Source: Spirulina subsalsa FACHB-351 (lineage in GTDB: Bacteria; Cyanobacteriota; Cyanobacteriia; Cyanobacteriales; Spirulinaceae). From it: a stretch of 35,519 nt of DNA. Where the stretch lies: the NCBI RefSeq assembly GCF_026130165.1, contig NZ_JAIHOM010000050.1:1-35519 (forward strand), written 5' to 3'. This document shows positions 1-7,299 of this stretch, one piece after another; position 1 is the first letter of the stretch; each line of letters opens with the position of its first letter. The notes beneath the pieces were generated by a model. That model searched no databases. It was not told the DNA's origin and worked only from the letters and a program-made list of their open reading frames with translations. The translations under genes were made by a program, and so were the position numbers.

Positions 1-20
1 GGAAGGCAGTTTGGGGGAAT

Positions 21-87
21 AGGGAGTCGGGGCGAGGGGGAGCAGGGGAGTGGGGGAGCAGGGGAGCAGGGGGGCGGGGGAGTCGGG
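21..87. repeat. G-rich dispersed repeat array
   Basis: Imperfect tandem of GGGGAGCA/GGGGAGCG-like units with the G-rich strand on plus. The same array recurs near 12609-12670, 18921-18955, 20522-20551 and 31043-31078. No coding signal is visible in it. It is followed by a short direct repeat of GACTAACTTT at about 99-118. Confidence 0.8.
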
Positions 88-123
88 TGTAATGTCATCG
101 ACTAACTTTGACTAACTTTAGCT

Positions 124-185
124 AGAAACCGGGTTGCATTCATTGTCTAGTTTTCTCGATACACCCTAGCAAAAACCCGGTTTCT
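124..185. repeat. AGAAACCGGGTT hairpin element (solo copy)
   Basis: A 62-bp element bounded by AGAAACCGGGTT and its exact reverse complement AACCCGGTTTCT. The same termini bound three copies at 18977-19360. It looks like a non-coding palindromic or MITE-like repeat; no ORF is present. Confidence 0.75.
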
Positions 186-189
186 CATA

Positions 190-237
190 TCAATTATCAA
201 TTATCAATTACCTATTCCCTATTCCCTATTCCCTATT
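190..237. repeat. CAATTAT and CCTATTC tandem repeats
   Basis: Tandem TCAATTA units run directly into tandem CCCTATT units, abutting the stop codon of the next minus-strand gene. The same composite follows the G-rich array near 12769-12840, so the two repeat types travel together. Confidence 0.7.
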
Positions 238-1660
238 GTAGATTATCGAGTTCGCGCTGGAGTTCTTGGGGCGATCGCGGCATCCAATGGTCCCCCAGTA
301 AACGACGCAGCATTTCGAGGGCTTCGGCTTTACTTTGTCCCGTGTTTTCCTCATGTCTGCGCCAAAAGGCATCCCACCAATCGGGGGGTTCCACTTTGTC
401 CCCGTCGTACTCGGTGGGTCGTCCTCGCACTCCATCCACGACTAAACTCCCTACATAGTCCCCATCGTCATATACGCGGTCGATTTGTTCTCGAATTTCC
501 CGCAAGTCCCGTTCTACTACGACCCCGTTACTGGTAGCTTTATAAAACTGGACGGTGACACGGATGGGGAATTGGGGATCTCGTTCAATGGCCAGTTGAT
601 CAATTTCCGTAAAGGGTCCCTCAACGGCACCATGACCAATGACGGCGGCTTCTACATCAGAGCGACGTAATTCCATGGGGGCGGCCGCTGGGGGAGCCAT
701 CATCATATCTCCGGCTTCCATTTCCAAGCGCATGGGGTATTTTTGTTTGAGGGGGACTTGAATTAACATCACCATGTTTAAGCCTTCCTCTCCGGCCGCT
801 TCAGCACCGGGGCCGCTGCCACTACTGCCTCCCTCGGCCTGAAAATCGCTTAAACGCTGTCCGGTAAAACTAGCGCGATCGCCATTCTTATTAAAAAACA
901 AACGCTGTCCCCAGGTCGCCCCGGCCTCAAAGGCATCCCTTGTATTATCAATCACGGTGATGCTGGTGCCTTCCCGGGTCGCCAAAATGGTCAATACAGC
1001 CGGGTCATTCCTCATGGACTGATAGTTAAATAACACCGGATTAAATTCCGCTTGTCCCCCTTGGGGAATGGGGAGGAAACAGGCTTGAGCCGAAACTAAT
1101 ACATGGGTATCTCGATCCGCTAACAGGGAGGTTTCCCGACCAGCCCAAGAGTTGGGATCATGGAGATAGTTGCGTAAGTTGCCCAATAAGTCCCGCAAAG
1201 ATACCCGTTGCAGGTCTTTCCCCTTCTCATTGCCCACCAAGACAAAAAAGCGGTCTAGGGGAACATCGGCGGAAAGATCGGTAAAGTTGGGATGGCGAAT
1301 GACAGGCATCAAGTGTAGAGAATACTGATTCGTGCGGGGATTGCGCTGTTGAATTTGGATCGTCATGTCGCTAATATTGGGTCCGACGGCGGAGTTGTGG
1401 TAACGTCCTGTATCCTCCCAAGTCAGATTCAGGATCTGTAAACCAAACTGACGGGCTAAATTTTGCGATCGCGCATCTCGTACCATTTCCACAGTCCGCT
1501 CAATCACCTGTTGATCAAAGCGATACTGCACATAACTTTGAGGTGCTACCATCGGGGAAGGATTGGTTAAACGAGGATTATTCGAGGTTTGGGCTGTGGC
1601 TGCCGTTAAACTCAAGGGCAAACAGCAAGCTAGAGTTAAAGCTAAATAGGGAAGTTTCAT
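233..1660 (-). CDS. Exported protein of unknown function (475 aa)
   Basis: The ATG start is followed by a clear signal peptide (residues 1-24: basic K2, a Leu/Ala core, and a TAATAQ cleavage region), so the protein is probably exported to the periplasm or thylakoid lumen. I recognise no domain. The middle contains a Gly/Ser/Ala-rich linker (about residues 278-292) and a Met/Ala/Pro stretch (about 318-328). The C-terminus is rich in acidic and Trp residues (PPDWWDAFW) and ends in a Glu/Leu-rich helix. The gene is divergent from gpgS with about 160 bp between them and no operon partner downstream. Its stop lies inside the CCCTATT repeat. The reading frame is long and carries HIP1 sites, so it is very likely real; its function is unknown. 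Confidence 0.8.
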   Translation of the reverse strand: MKLPYLALTLACCLPLSLTAATAQTSNNPRLTNPSPMVAPQSYVQYRFDQQVIERTVEMVRDARSQNLARQFGLQILNLTWEDTGRYHNSAVGPNISDMTIQIQQRNPRTNQYSLHLMPVIRHPNFTDLSADVPLDRFFVLVGNEKGKDLQRVSLRDLLGNLRNYLHDPNSWAGRETSLLADRDTHVLVSAQACFLPIPQGGQAEFNPVLFNYQSMRNDPAVLTILATREGTSITVIDNTRDAFEAGATWGQRLFFNKNGDRASFTGQRLSDFQAEGGSSGSGPGAEAAGEEGLNMVMLIQVPLKQKYPMRLEMEAGDMMMAPPAAAPMELRRSDVEAAVIGHGAVEGPFTEIDQLAIERDPQFPIRVTVQFYKATSNGVVVERDLREIREQIDRVYDDGDYVGSLVVDGVRGRPTEYDGDKVEPPDWWDAFWRRHEENTGQSKAEALEMLRRLLGDHWMPRSPQELQRELDNLQ

Positions 1661-1789
1661 TGGTCGATCCCATCACAAGATACCTTATCCTAAGCGATCT
1701 TTTCCCTTCTTTCTGCCTTGTTACCGTTTTTGTAACCAACCAACACTTGTATCAAGCCTAACAGCATTTTTTTTTAGATTTATTTAAGA

Positions 1790-1807
1790 TTCTACAGTTT
1801 TGTAGAA
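1790..1807 (+). promoter_or_regulatory. Short inverted repeat upstream of gpgS
   Basis: TTCTACA-GTTT-TGTAGAA is a perfect 7-bp stem with a 4-nt loop, ending 14 nt before the gpgS ATG. It could be an operator half-site pair or a hairpin in the 5' leader that affects translation. No Shine-Dalgarno sequence is obvious between it and the start. The role is inferred from position only. Confidence 0.35.
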
Positions 1808-1821
1808 ATGCTGGTGGCTAT

Positions 1822-3081
1822 ATGGACTATAAACAAGAATTAATTACAACGATTCATGATTTTGGCTGTGATCTAGAAGCTTTGGAACAGCGTTTAATCC
1901 AACTGAGCGAAGAATCACCAACAGCTATCATCATCCCGGCTTTGTACCAAGAGCTTGAACGTCCTGCCCTGAAACAGATTCGGGATCATCTCACCACTTG
2001 TTCTTTTGTCAAAACCATTGTTGTTTGCCTCTATGCAGAAACTTTAGAACAATATATCAATACGGTTAATTTTTTTGAACCCTTGCCTCAAAAGGTGAGA
2101 ATTCTTTGGGAGAATGGTCCGAGAGTGATGGCCGTTTTAGAGGACTTGCGCGATCGCGGCTTAGATTTAGTCGATCATTTTGGCAAAGGAATTGCCGTCT
2201 GGCTAGGCTTAGGGGTGGCTTCCCTCGAAGCAGAAGCGATCGCCCTCCATGATGCCGATATCATCACCTACAATCGCTCTTACCCCCTCAAACTCCTCTA
2301 TCCCCTCCTAGAAAAAGAATTTGGCCTCGCCTTCAACAAAGCCTATTATGCCCGCATTGGCGGCAATCCCCCCACCTTCAACGGTCGCGTCGTGCGTTTG
2401 TTCGTTGCTCCCGTCCTCCGCGCCCTCAGTGACTTATTCGGAGAACGGAACTATCTACATTACCTTAACTCCTTTCGTTACCCCCTCTCCGGAGAATTTG
2501 CCCTCACCCGTGACTTAGCCCTCACCACCCGCATTCCCGCCACTTGGGGCTTAGAAATCGGCTTACTCGCCGAAGTGTACCGCAACGTTGCCCATAAACG
2601 TATCGCCCAGATTGATCTTGGCGTATTTGACCACAAACACCAAAAACTGGGCAATCATAGTCAGGAAGGCCTACAAAAAATGTGTCGGGATATCTTGCGC
2701 TCCCTCCTACGCACCTTAACGGAAACCGAACAAGTGATCATCACCTCCGATCATATCCGAGCCTTGCGCGTCAAATTCCGCCGGGAAGCCCAAGATTTGA
2801 CCCGTCAATACTATGTGGACGCTCGCTTTAACGGTTTAATCTATGATCGTCATCCAGAAGAAGTCACTATAGAAGTGTTTGAACAAGTGATTGCTCAAGC
2901 TGGAAAAGAGTACGAAAACGATCCAGCCGGGGATCAAATCCCCGACTGGACTAGAGCTTTAGCCGTTATGTCAGACTTGCGAGAACGCCTATTAACTTGT
3001 TGTTTAGAAGATGTAGCCGAACATACCGGACAGGTGTTAATTCATCCCCAAGTCGATCCAAATTTTAAGCGTAGTGCTTAA
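1822..3081 (+). CDS. gpgS: Glucosyl-3-phosphoglycerate synthase (GT81-like)
   Basis: Predicted cytosolic glycosyltransferase transferring glucose from an NDP-glucose to 3-phosphoglycerate, the first step to the compatible solute glucosylglycerate. The GT-A-type N-half has IIIPALYQELERPAL (about 36-50), a GKG at 121-123 and the metal-binding DAD (144-146) within ALHDADI. Further family-like blocks are FNGRVVRLFVAPVLRAL, YPLSGEFAL, WGLEIGLLAEVYRN and DLGVFDHKHQ; the last carries the expected C-terminal acidic and His active-site residues. At 419 aa it is near the usual cyanobacterial length. The gene converges on the next minus-strand gene with only 15 bp between stops. No phosphatase (gpgP) partner is in the window. 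The family assignment rests on recalled motifs; the exact sugar nucleotide is not visible. Confidence 0.85.
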   Translation: MDYKQELITTIHDFGCDLEALEQRLIQLSEESPTAIIIPALYQELERPALKQIRDHLTTCSFVKTIVVCLYAETLEQYINTVNFFEPLPQKVRILWENGPRVMAVLEDLRDRGLDLVDHFGKGIAVWLGLGVASLEAEAIALHDADIITYNRSYPLKLLYPLLEKEFGLAFNKAYYARIGGNPPTFNGRVVRLFVAPVLRALSDLFGERNYLHYLNSFRYPLSGEFALTRDLALTTRIPATWGLEIGLLAEVYRNVAHKRIAQIDLGVFDHKHQKLGNHSQEGLQKMCRDILRSLLRTLTETEQVIITSDHIRALRVKFRREAQDLTRQYYVDARFNGLIYDRHPEEVTIEVFEQVIAQAGKEYENDPAGDQIPDWTRALAVMSDLRERLLTCCLEDVAEHTGQVLIHPQVDPNFKRSA

Positions 3082-3096
3082 GCGTTGATTCATAGA

Positions 3097-4008
3097 CTAA
3101 TCTTCTCTCAATTCAGCCTGATCTCGCCGAATTTCTAAATAACGGTGAATATATTCCGTTGTGATCCCATGTAACATCAAATTCCGTGCGGCTTGAAAGG
3201 GACTATTGGGCGCGAGAGGATGGCGATTGCTAATCACATGATTCCAACTGCTATCGCCCGTAATTTGGGTAAAGTATAGCCCAAAATTTTCATCAAATTG
3301 TAACGACAAAACCGCCCGTTCAAATTCATCACTGGTCAAACAGAGGGAGTAAAAGACTTTAAATAACTCAATGGCAGATTCTAAATCTAAAATCCGTAAC
3401 CAGCGCCATTTTTTAAAGTTCATCTCCACGGATACCGGACGAATACTTTTAAAATTAATCCCCCGTTGCTTCAGTTTAGCTTGCCAGTGGGGATTTTCTT
3501 GTTGCGCTCGATGATAGTCATAGACAAAATTATACAAAATCAAATCATGTTCAAGGAACACATTATGGGCAAGGTCATCCACTTTTTGGGGATATAAATT
3601 AGACTTTTCTAGATAAGGATTCGGACCATTATCTATGAGAAAATTGACGATATTAGACCCTAAGCTAATATGACGGACGATTAAATAACAAGCTTCTGGT
3701 GAGACAAAATATTTCAGGAAAAAAGTCGCTGATTGGTGCATAAATCCATAAAAATGGAACTGAAAGGGCAACAACCGTTTAACGGTCATAATGACGGCTA
3801 AACAGAGATTAGCTGTGATTTTTATGGGGATTAGTAAATAATTGCGCGTCCAGTTTTGCAAGTCGCAAATCATGTACTGTTTCGCCACGGGATCAACGGG
3901 GATGGCTTGGTCTAAATAAAGCACCTGCCAAGTGTTTGGATTTCGGCGATTATAGGGGAAAAAAGCAGGATCTAAAGGGGTGAGAGATTCAGCCTCATTC
4001 TGGGTCAT
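3097..4008 (-). CDS. Unknown protein coupled to the KAS III-oxidase fusion (303 aa)
   Basis: Not recognised as a named family. It starts 1 nt after the stop of the upstream ketoacyl-synthase fusion (TAA-A-ATG on the minus strand), so it is almost certainly co-transcribed and translationally coupled. There is no signal peptide. A hydrophobic stretch at about 57-80 could be one membrane helix or a buried helix. Conserved-looking His and acidic residues cluster at H91, E105, H113 and in the HNVFLEHD segment (H148, E153, H154, D155), a pattern that could bind metal, though this is speculation. Coupling suggests it shares a pathway with the fusion protein, for example as a substrate-handling partner or second oxidative enzyme. 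Confidence 0.8.
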   Translation of the reverse strand: MTQNEAESLTPLDPAFFPYNRRNPNTWQVLYLDQAIPVDPVAKQYMICDLQNWTRNYLLIPIKITANLCLAVIMTVKRLLPFQFHFYGFMHQSATFFLKYFVSPEACYLIVRHISLGSNIVNFLIDNGPNPYLEKSNLYPQKVDDLAHNVFLEHDLILYNFVYDYHRAQQENPHWQAKLKQRGINFKSIRPVSVEMNFKKWRWLRILDLESAIELFKVFYSLCLTSDEFERAVLSLQFDENFGLYFTQITGDSSWNHVISNRHPLAPNSPFQAARNLMLHGITTEYIHRYLEIRRDQAELRED

Positions 4009-4009
4009 T

Positions 4010-5881
4010 TTAGCGCATCTCCTCTAGTTGCAATTGATATAAACGGGCTGTAACGCGGGCAGTATTAACGATTTTTTGCGCCATTTCTGCGGTTAACCAA
4101 TCGGCGTTTAAAATTGCTTCGAGTTTGCCGAGATGGGACTCATCATTTTCCCCATGATAGGCTAAAAAAGAAACTTGATCATCGGTTAACTTGAGGGTTG
4201 CTTTAATCTGTTTTGCCCACTTTCCGGCTAAACGATTACCTAGCCCTTCAATGATGAACATACTGCCTAACAAATCGAGGGGATTTTCTTGGGATGCTTG
4301 ATGAAAAATAAAGGCAGAAAGGGCTTGAGAACCGATATTTTTGGGGGAATTGACTATTTCGGATAACTCTCCCCCGACACTCACATAATTCCGCTCTAAC
4401 ATCTGATAGTCGCGGTGTTCGTCTTGGGCATGACCGATAAAGAGCGATCGCAACCGAAAATCTAGCATATTCGAGGCCGCCCGTGCAATCCACCTTGCCC
4501 CTTCCACCACTTGCGGCCGCAAATTCCGCAAAAGCAGTTTATAATCCTCTCGGGTGAAATCTCCGCGCTCTAATTTACGAATCAGGGACACCCCATGCAG
4601 TTGTTGTTCAAAGTCTAACCAAACTAAGGTTAATTGTCGCAATAAATCCGCCGCAACTGAGTTTTTTACAGCCTCATTTTCCCGGTTTAATCTTAGCTGA
4701 GGTGCATTAACAACAGCTTGCTTTTCCCCCTCCCTAATCCCAGAGAGTGCATTTCGTTCAACTACCGTGAGCATCATATAAGCCGTAGTGTAGCGCCCAC
4801 TTTCCGGCACAAAACAAAAGATTTTTTCTCCCGGTTGTAATTTGCCAGAGTGAAATAATTCCTCTAACATTAAATAAATAGAAGCACACCCAGTATTTCC
4901 CCTTGTATATAGGTTAGTAAACCATTTTTCTTCGGGAATCATACAGTTGGCTTTTTCCAGAAAATCTACAATTTTACTGCGGAAAAAATGAGAGGAGTAA
5001 TGGCACAACAACCAGTCAATTTCTTCCGGTTTAACTCGACCTGCTTCAATGAGTTTTAACCACCCCGTCACCCCTAGTTTAATCACTTCATCTAAACGGC
5101 GAATATCTTGCCTTAAATGAAATGCACCCTCTTGAACGGCTTCTGCATAGGAGGGATAATCTAACCAGCTTTTTTGAGCGCTTTCATTAGCTGTTCCCCC
5201 ATACATACAAACGGGATAATGGTGAGCATGGGAGATTAATTCAATCCAATCCACTCGTAAGCTAATTTGTTCAGAAGCGGGGGTATTTTGAATGACAAAT
5301 GCACCCGCTCCATCCGACAGCATCCATCGCAAAAACTCTGTATCAAAAGCAACTTTTTCACCATTTTTATAGCGTTGGTCTGCTTCAAAATGACCCGATT
5401 TAAACAAGCGAGACGCGAGTTCTGAAGCGACGGCAATAGTATTTCGTCGCTTGCCTAATTGGACTTGGGAACTCGCATAATTTAAGGCCGCTACTCCTGC
5501 ACAACATACCCCTTGTAGGGAAATAGCTTCCAGGGGGGAAAATTCGGTTAATTCCCCATGTACCATGCTAGCAAAACCGGGAACCGTTAAATCGGGTAAA
5601 GTAGTGCTACAGGCTAATAAATCAATGGCATGGGGTTCAAGATTGAGGTAGGATAAGGCATCTCGCACCGCAAAAGCGGCCATTTCACTATTTTGATAGC
5701 GGGTTTTTTGTTGCAGATCAATGGCATAATAGCGTTGTTGAATGCCGTTGCTCTTGAGGATACGGTGACGGACTTTAGAAGCGCGATCGCCAATTCTCCC
5801 CAGATAGCTTTCCATCTCATCATTGCCAATGGGTTCCCCCGGCAGAAATTTGCCAATACTGGTAATATATGCTGATTCCAT
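4010..5881 (-). CDS. Ketoacyl-ACP synthase III fused to heme-oxygenase-like di-iron oxidase
   Basis: Two enzyme modules in one 623-aa chain. Residues 1 to about 375 are a thiolase-fold KAS III: the catalytic triad is complete, with Cys127 in GVCCAG, His294 in LLCHYSSHF and Asn329 in RGNTGCAS. Residues about 405-623 are an all-helical heme-oxygenase-like domain of the iron-containing redox enzyme type. Candidate metal ligands are E460, the HAQDEH cluster (H484, E488, H489), E545 in FIIEG, and H576/D580/H583 forming HxxxDxxH. Such domains use O2 to oxidise fatty acids, amino acids or related substrates. The fusion suggests that an acyl product made or held by the KAS domain is oxidised in place. 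Ordinary FabH is about 330 aa with no C-terminal domain, so housekeeping FabH is unlikely. The start is the ATG at 5881; no strong ribosome site is seen. It leads the operon with the 303-aa unknown. Confidence 0.85.
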   Translation of the reverse strand: MESAYITSIGKFLPGEPIGNDEMESYLGRIGDRASKVRHRILKSNGIQQRYYAIDLQQKTRYQNSEMAAFAVRDALSYLNLEPHAIDLLACSTTLPDLTVPGFASMVHGELTEFSPLEAISLQGVCCAGVAALNYASSQVQLGKRRNTIAVASELASRLFKSGHFEADQRYKNGEKVAFDTEFLRWMLSDGAGAFVIQNTPASEQISLRVDWIELISHAHHYPVCMYGGTANESAQKSWLDYPSYAEAVQEGAFHLRQDIRRLDEVIKLGVTGWLKLIEAGRVKPEEIDWLLCHYSSHFFRSKIVDFLEKANCMIPEEKWFTNLYTRGNTGCASIYLMLEELFHSGKLQPGEKIFCFVPESGRYTTAYMMLTVVERNALSGIREGEKQAVVNAPQLRLNRENEAVKNSVAADLLRQLTLVWLDFEQQLHGVSLIRKLERGDFTREDYKLLLRNLRPQVVEGARWIARAASNMLDFRLRSLFIGHAQDEHRDYQMLERNYVSVGGELSEIVNSPKNIGSQALSAFIFHQASQENPLDLLGSMFIIEGLGNRLAGKWAKQIKATLKLTDDQVSFLAYHGENDESHLGKLEAILNADWLTAEMAQKIVNTARVTARLYQLQLEEMR

Positions 5882-6056
5882 GGGCTAGGATCGGTAAATA
5901 GTAGTGTGTCGTTAGGTCAATTCCTGATCTGGATTCACCCTAACTCCTTTGACTGTAATCCGAGACTACAGGAATCGAGAAAGTCCTGTGCCAGTTTGTG
6001 AACTTTCACTCTCCCAGATCAGTCAACAGTCAACAGTCAACAGTCAATAGTATTAG
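5882..6056. other. Intergenic region with AGTCAAC tandem repeat
   Basis: Probably holds the promoter of the minus-strand KAS III fusion. The only clear structure is a 7-bp tandem repeat, AGTCAAC three times followed by AGTCAAT, at 6021-6048. I see no ORF or RNA gene. Confidence 0.5.
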
Positions 6057-6248
6057 GGTGCATCAAACCGAATGACTTGGGTTCACTCAAAGTTACTATA
6101 GCGTTTCCATTTGAGTTTTGTAATCCATAAGGGAAAGCAAAGGGAACAGGGAACAGTATACAAGGGTTACAAGGAGCTTGAAGTATTATGAAAAACTGCT
6201 CTGAGAGTTTATCAATGATTTGGAAACGCTATATAATCCTGACGCACC
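6057..6248. mobile_element. MITE-like element with GGTGCATCA termini (192 bp)
   Basis: Bounded by GGTGCATCA (6057-6065) and TGACGCACC (6240-6248), a 9-bp terminal inverted repeat with one mismatch. Inside is a second, perfect 13-bp inverted repeat: TATAGCGTTTCCA (6097-6109) and TGGAAACGCTATA (6221-6233). A 55-bp element with the same ends lies at 17007-17061 and a lone end at 12859-12867. No transposase is encoded; the ATG at 6188 opens only a spurious frame. The element ends 24 bp before the start of the next gene, so it may supply that gene's promoter or leader. Confidence 0.6.
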
Positions 6249-6272
6249 ATTATTTAACTAGGAGTTATTATC

Positions 6273-6869
6273 ATGAAATCCTCTGTCGTGATGCTAGTGA
6301 TCGGATTCCTATTATCCCCAATATCTCCCACAATAGCTCAAGATTCCCCCCTTGCTGCATCCCCCCCCATCCCCACCCCAAATCCTTACCTCCTCGAATT
6401 TATTCCGGCCAGTAATGATCCCTTTTGGGATAGTTTTACCCAATCCTTAAATCAATGTAGCATTAACCCCAATATTCTCCGAAGAGGAGAACGAGAAAAC
6501 CTCATTGAACAAGGAGTAATTACCCCAGAAACGATTTCCCAAGAAGCAATAACTACCCCGAGTTTATGGTGGACTTATCAACAGTATGGGGAAGGAAAAC
6601 TACTACAAGATTGGCTCGCCTTTCCCGCACAAAAACGTCTGGACTTAGTGGTAAATCGCCAAATGTGGGCGCAAATGGACTATATGCAGCAGTACCGTTT
6701 TGTTAACCGTTTCGGTTCTGTCGCTAGACAATACGGGTATGAGTTGCGCGTCTTTAATTCTGAACCCCGTTGTTTAGCCCTTTATTCCTGCAATTATAGC
6801 ACCTTGCCTGACCCGCCCCAATGTCAGGTTAATTTACGACCGATGCAACGCAATCCTTTCAATTTTTAG
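6273..6869 (+). CDS. Small exported protein of unknown function (198 aa)
   Basis: ATG with an AGGAG ribosome site at 6261-6265, 7 nt upstream. A signal peptide (residues 1 to about 23, cleavage near TIAQ) is followed by a Pro-rich linker and a mature domain with three Cys (one near the N-terminus, two in EPRCLALYSCN) that could form a disulfide in an oxidising compartment. Trp and Tyr are frequent (PSLWWTYQQYGEGK). No known domain is recognised. The gene is solitary and sits directly behind a MITE-like element. The convincing signal peptide and ribosome site make it real; its role is unknown. Confidence 0.75.
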   Translation: MKSSVVMLVIGFLLSPISPTIAQDSPLAASPPIPTPNPYLLEFIPASNDPFWDSFTQSLNQCSINPNILRRGERENLIEQGVITPETISQEAITTPSLWWTYQQYGEGKLLQDWLAFPAQKRLDLVVNRQMWAQMDYMQQYRFVNRFGSVARQYGYELRVFNSEPRCLALYSCNYSTLPDPPQCQVNLRPMQRNPFNF

Positions 6870-7299
6870 GCTATTACGACTAGCCCGCCAAAGTAAACAT
6901 TAATAACGAAAATTAAATTTTTGTATATTTACACAAATAAATGTAACAAAAATGTTGCGTTATTCAAACTTTTTCCATCCAGCCATGAATCGCTCCCTGA
7001 ACAAAAAAGTTAAGTTATACTAGGGAAAGAAAGCCAAATAGACTCAGAGCTTATCTATAGTTTTCCCGTTTTCCTAAATCTGCTGTTCATGTCTTGTCTA
7101 TTTTTTGGGTGACGCTTCAATTAAGGCTCGATAACTAAGAATCGCGATAACTAAGAATCGATGGGGTAAAACCGAGTTTACTCATCTAATTAAAGACCGG
7201 ATAAATCAAAGACAGGATACAGTTAAGTTTGTCCCAATCAGAATCAAGATAAAACCGTCTTTTATTCCTTAAATACCTCCCTTAACCTTACCAAAAACT
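6870..7299. other. Leader region of cph1 with a 16-bp tandem repeat
   Basis: A 430-bp gene-free stretch. A perfect tandem of CGATAACTAAGAATCG occupies 7129-7144 and 7145-7160. Direct repeats this close to a photoreceptor gene could be regulator binding sites, but that is inference. The AT-rich part near 6900-6950 is a plausible promoter area; no ribosome site is evident before the ATG at 7300. Confidence 0.45.

Noticed and set aside
6188-6415. 75-aa ORF starting inside the MITE-like element
   Set aside because: It overlaps the signal peptide of the convincing gene at 6273 in another frame and has no family-like pattern.
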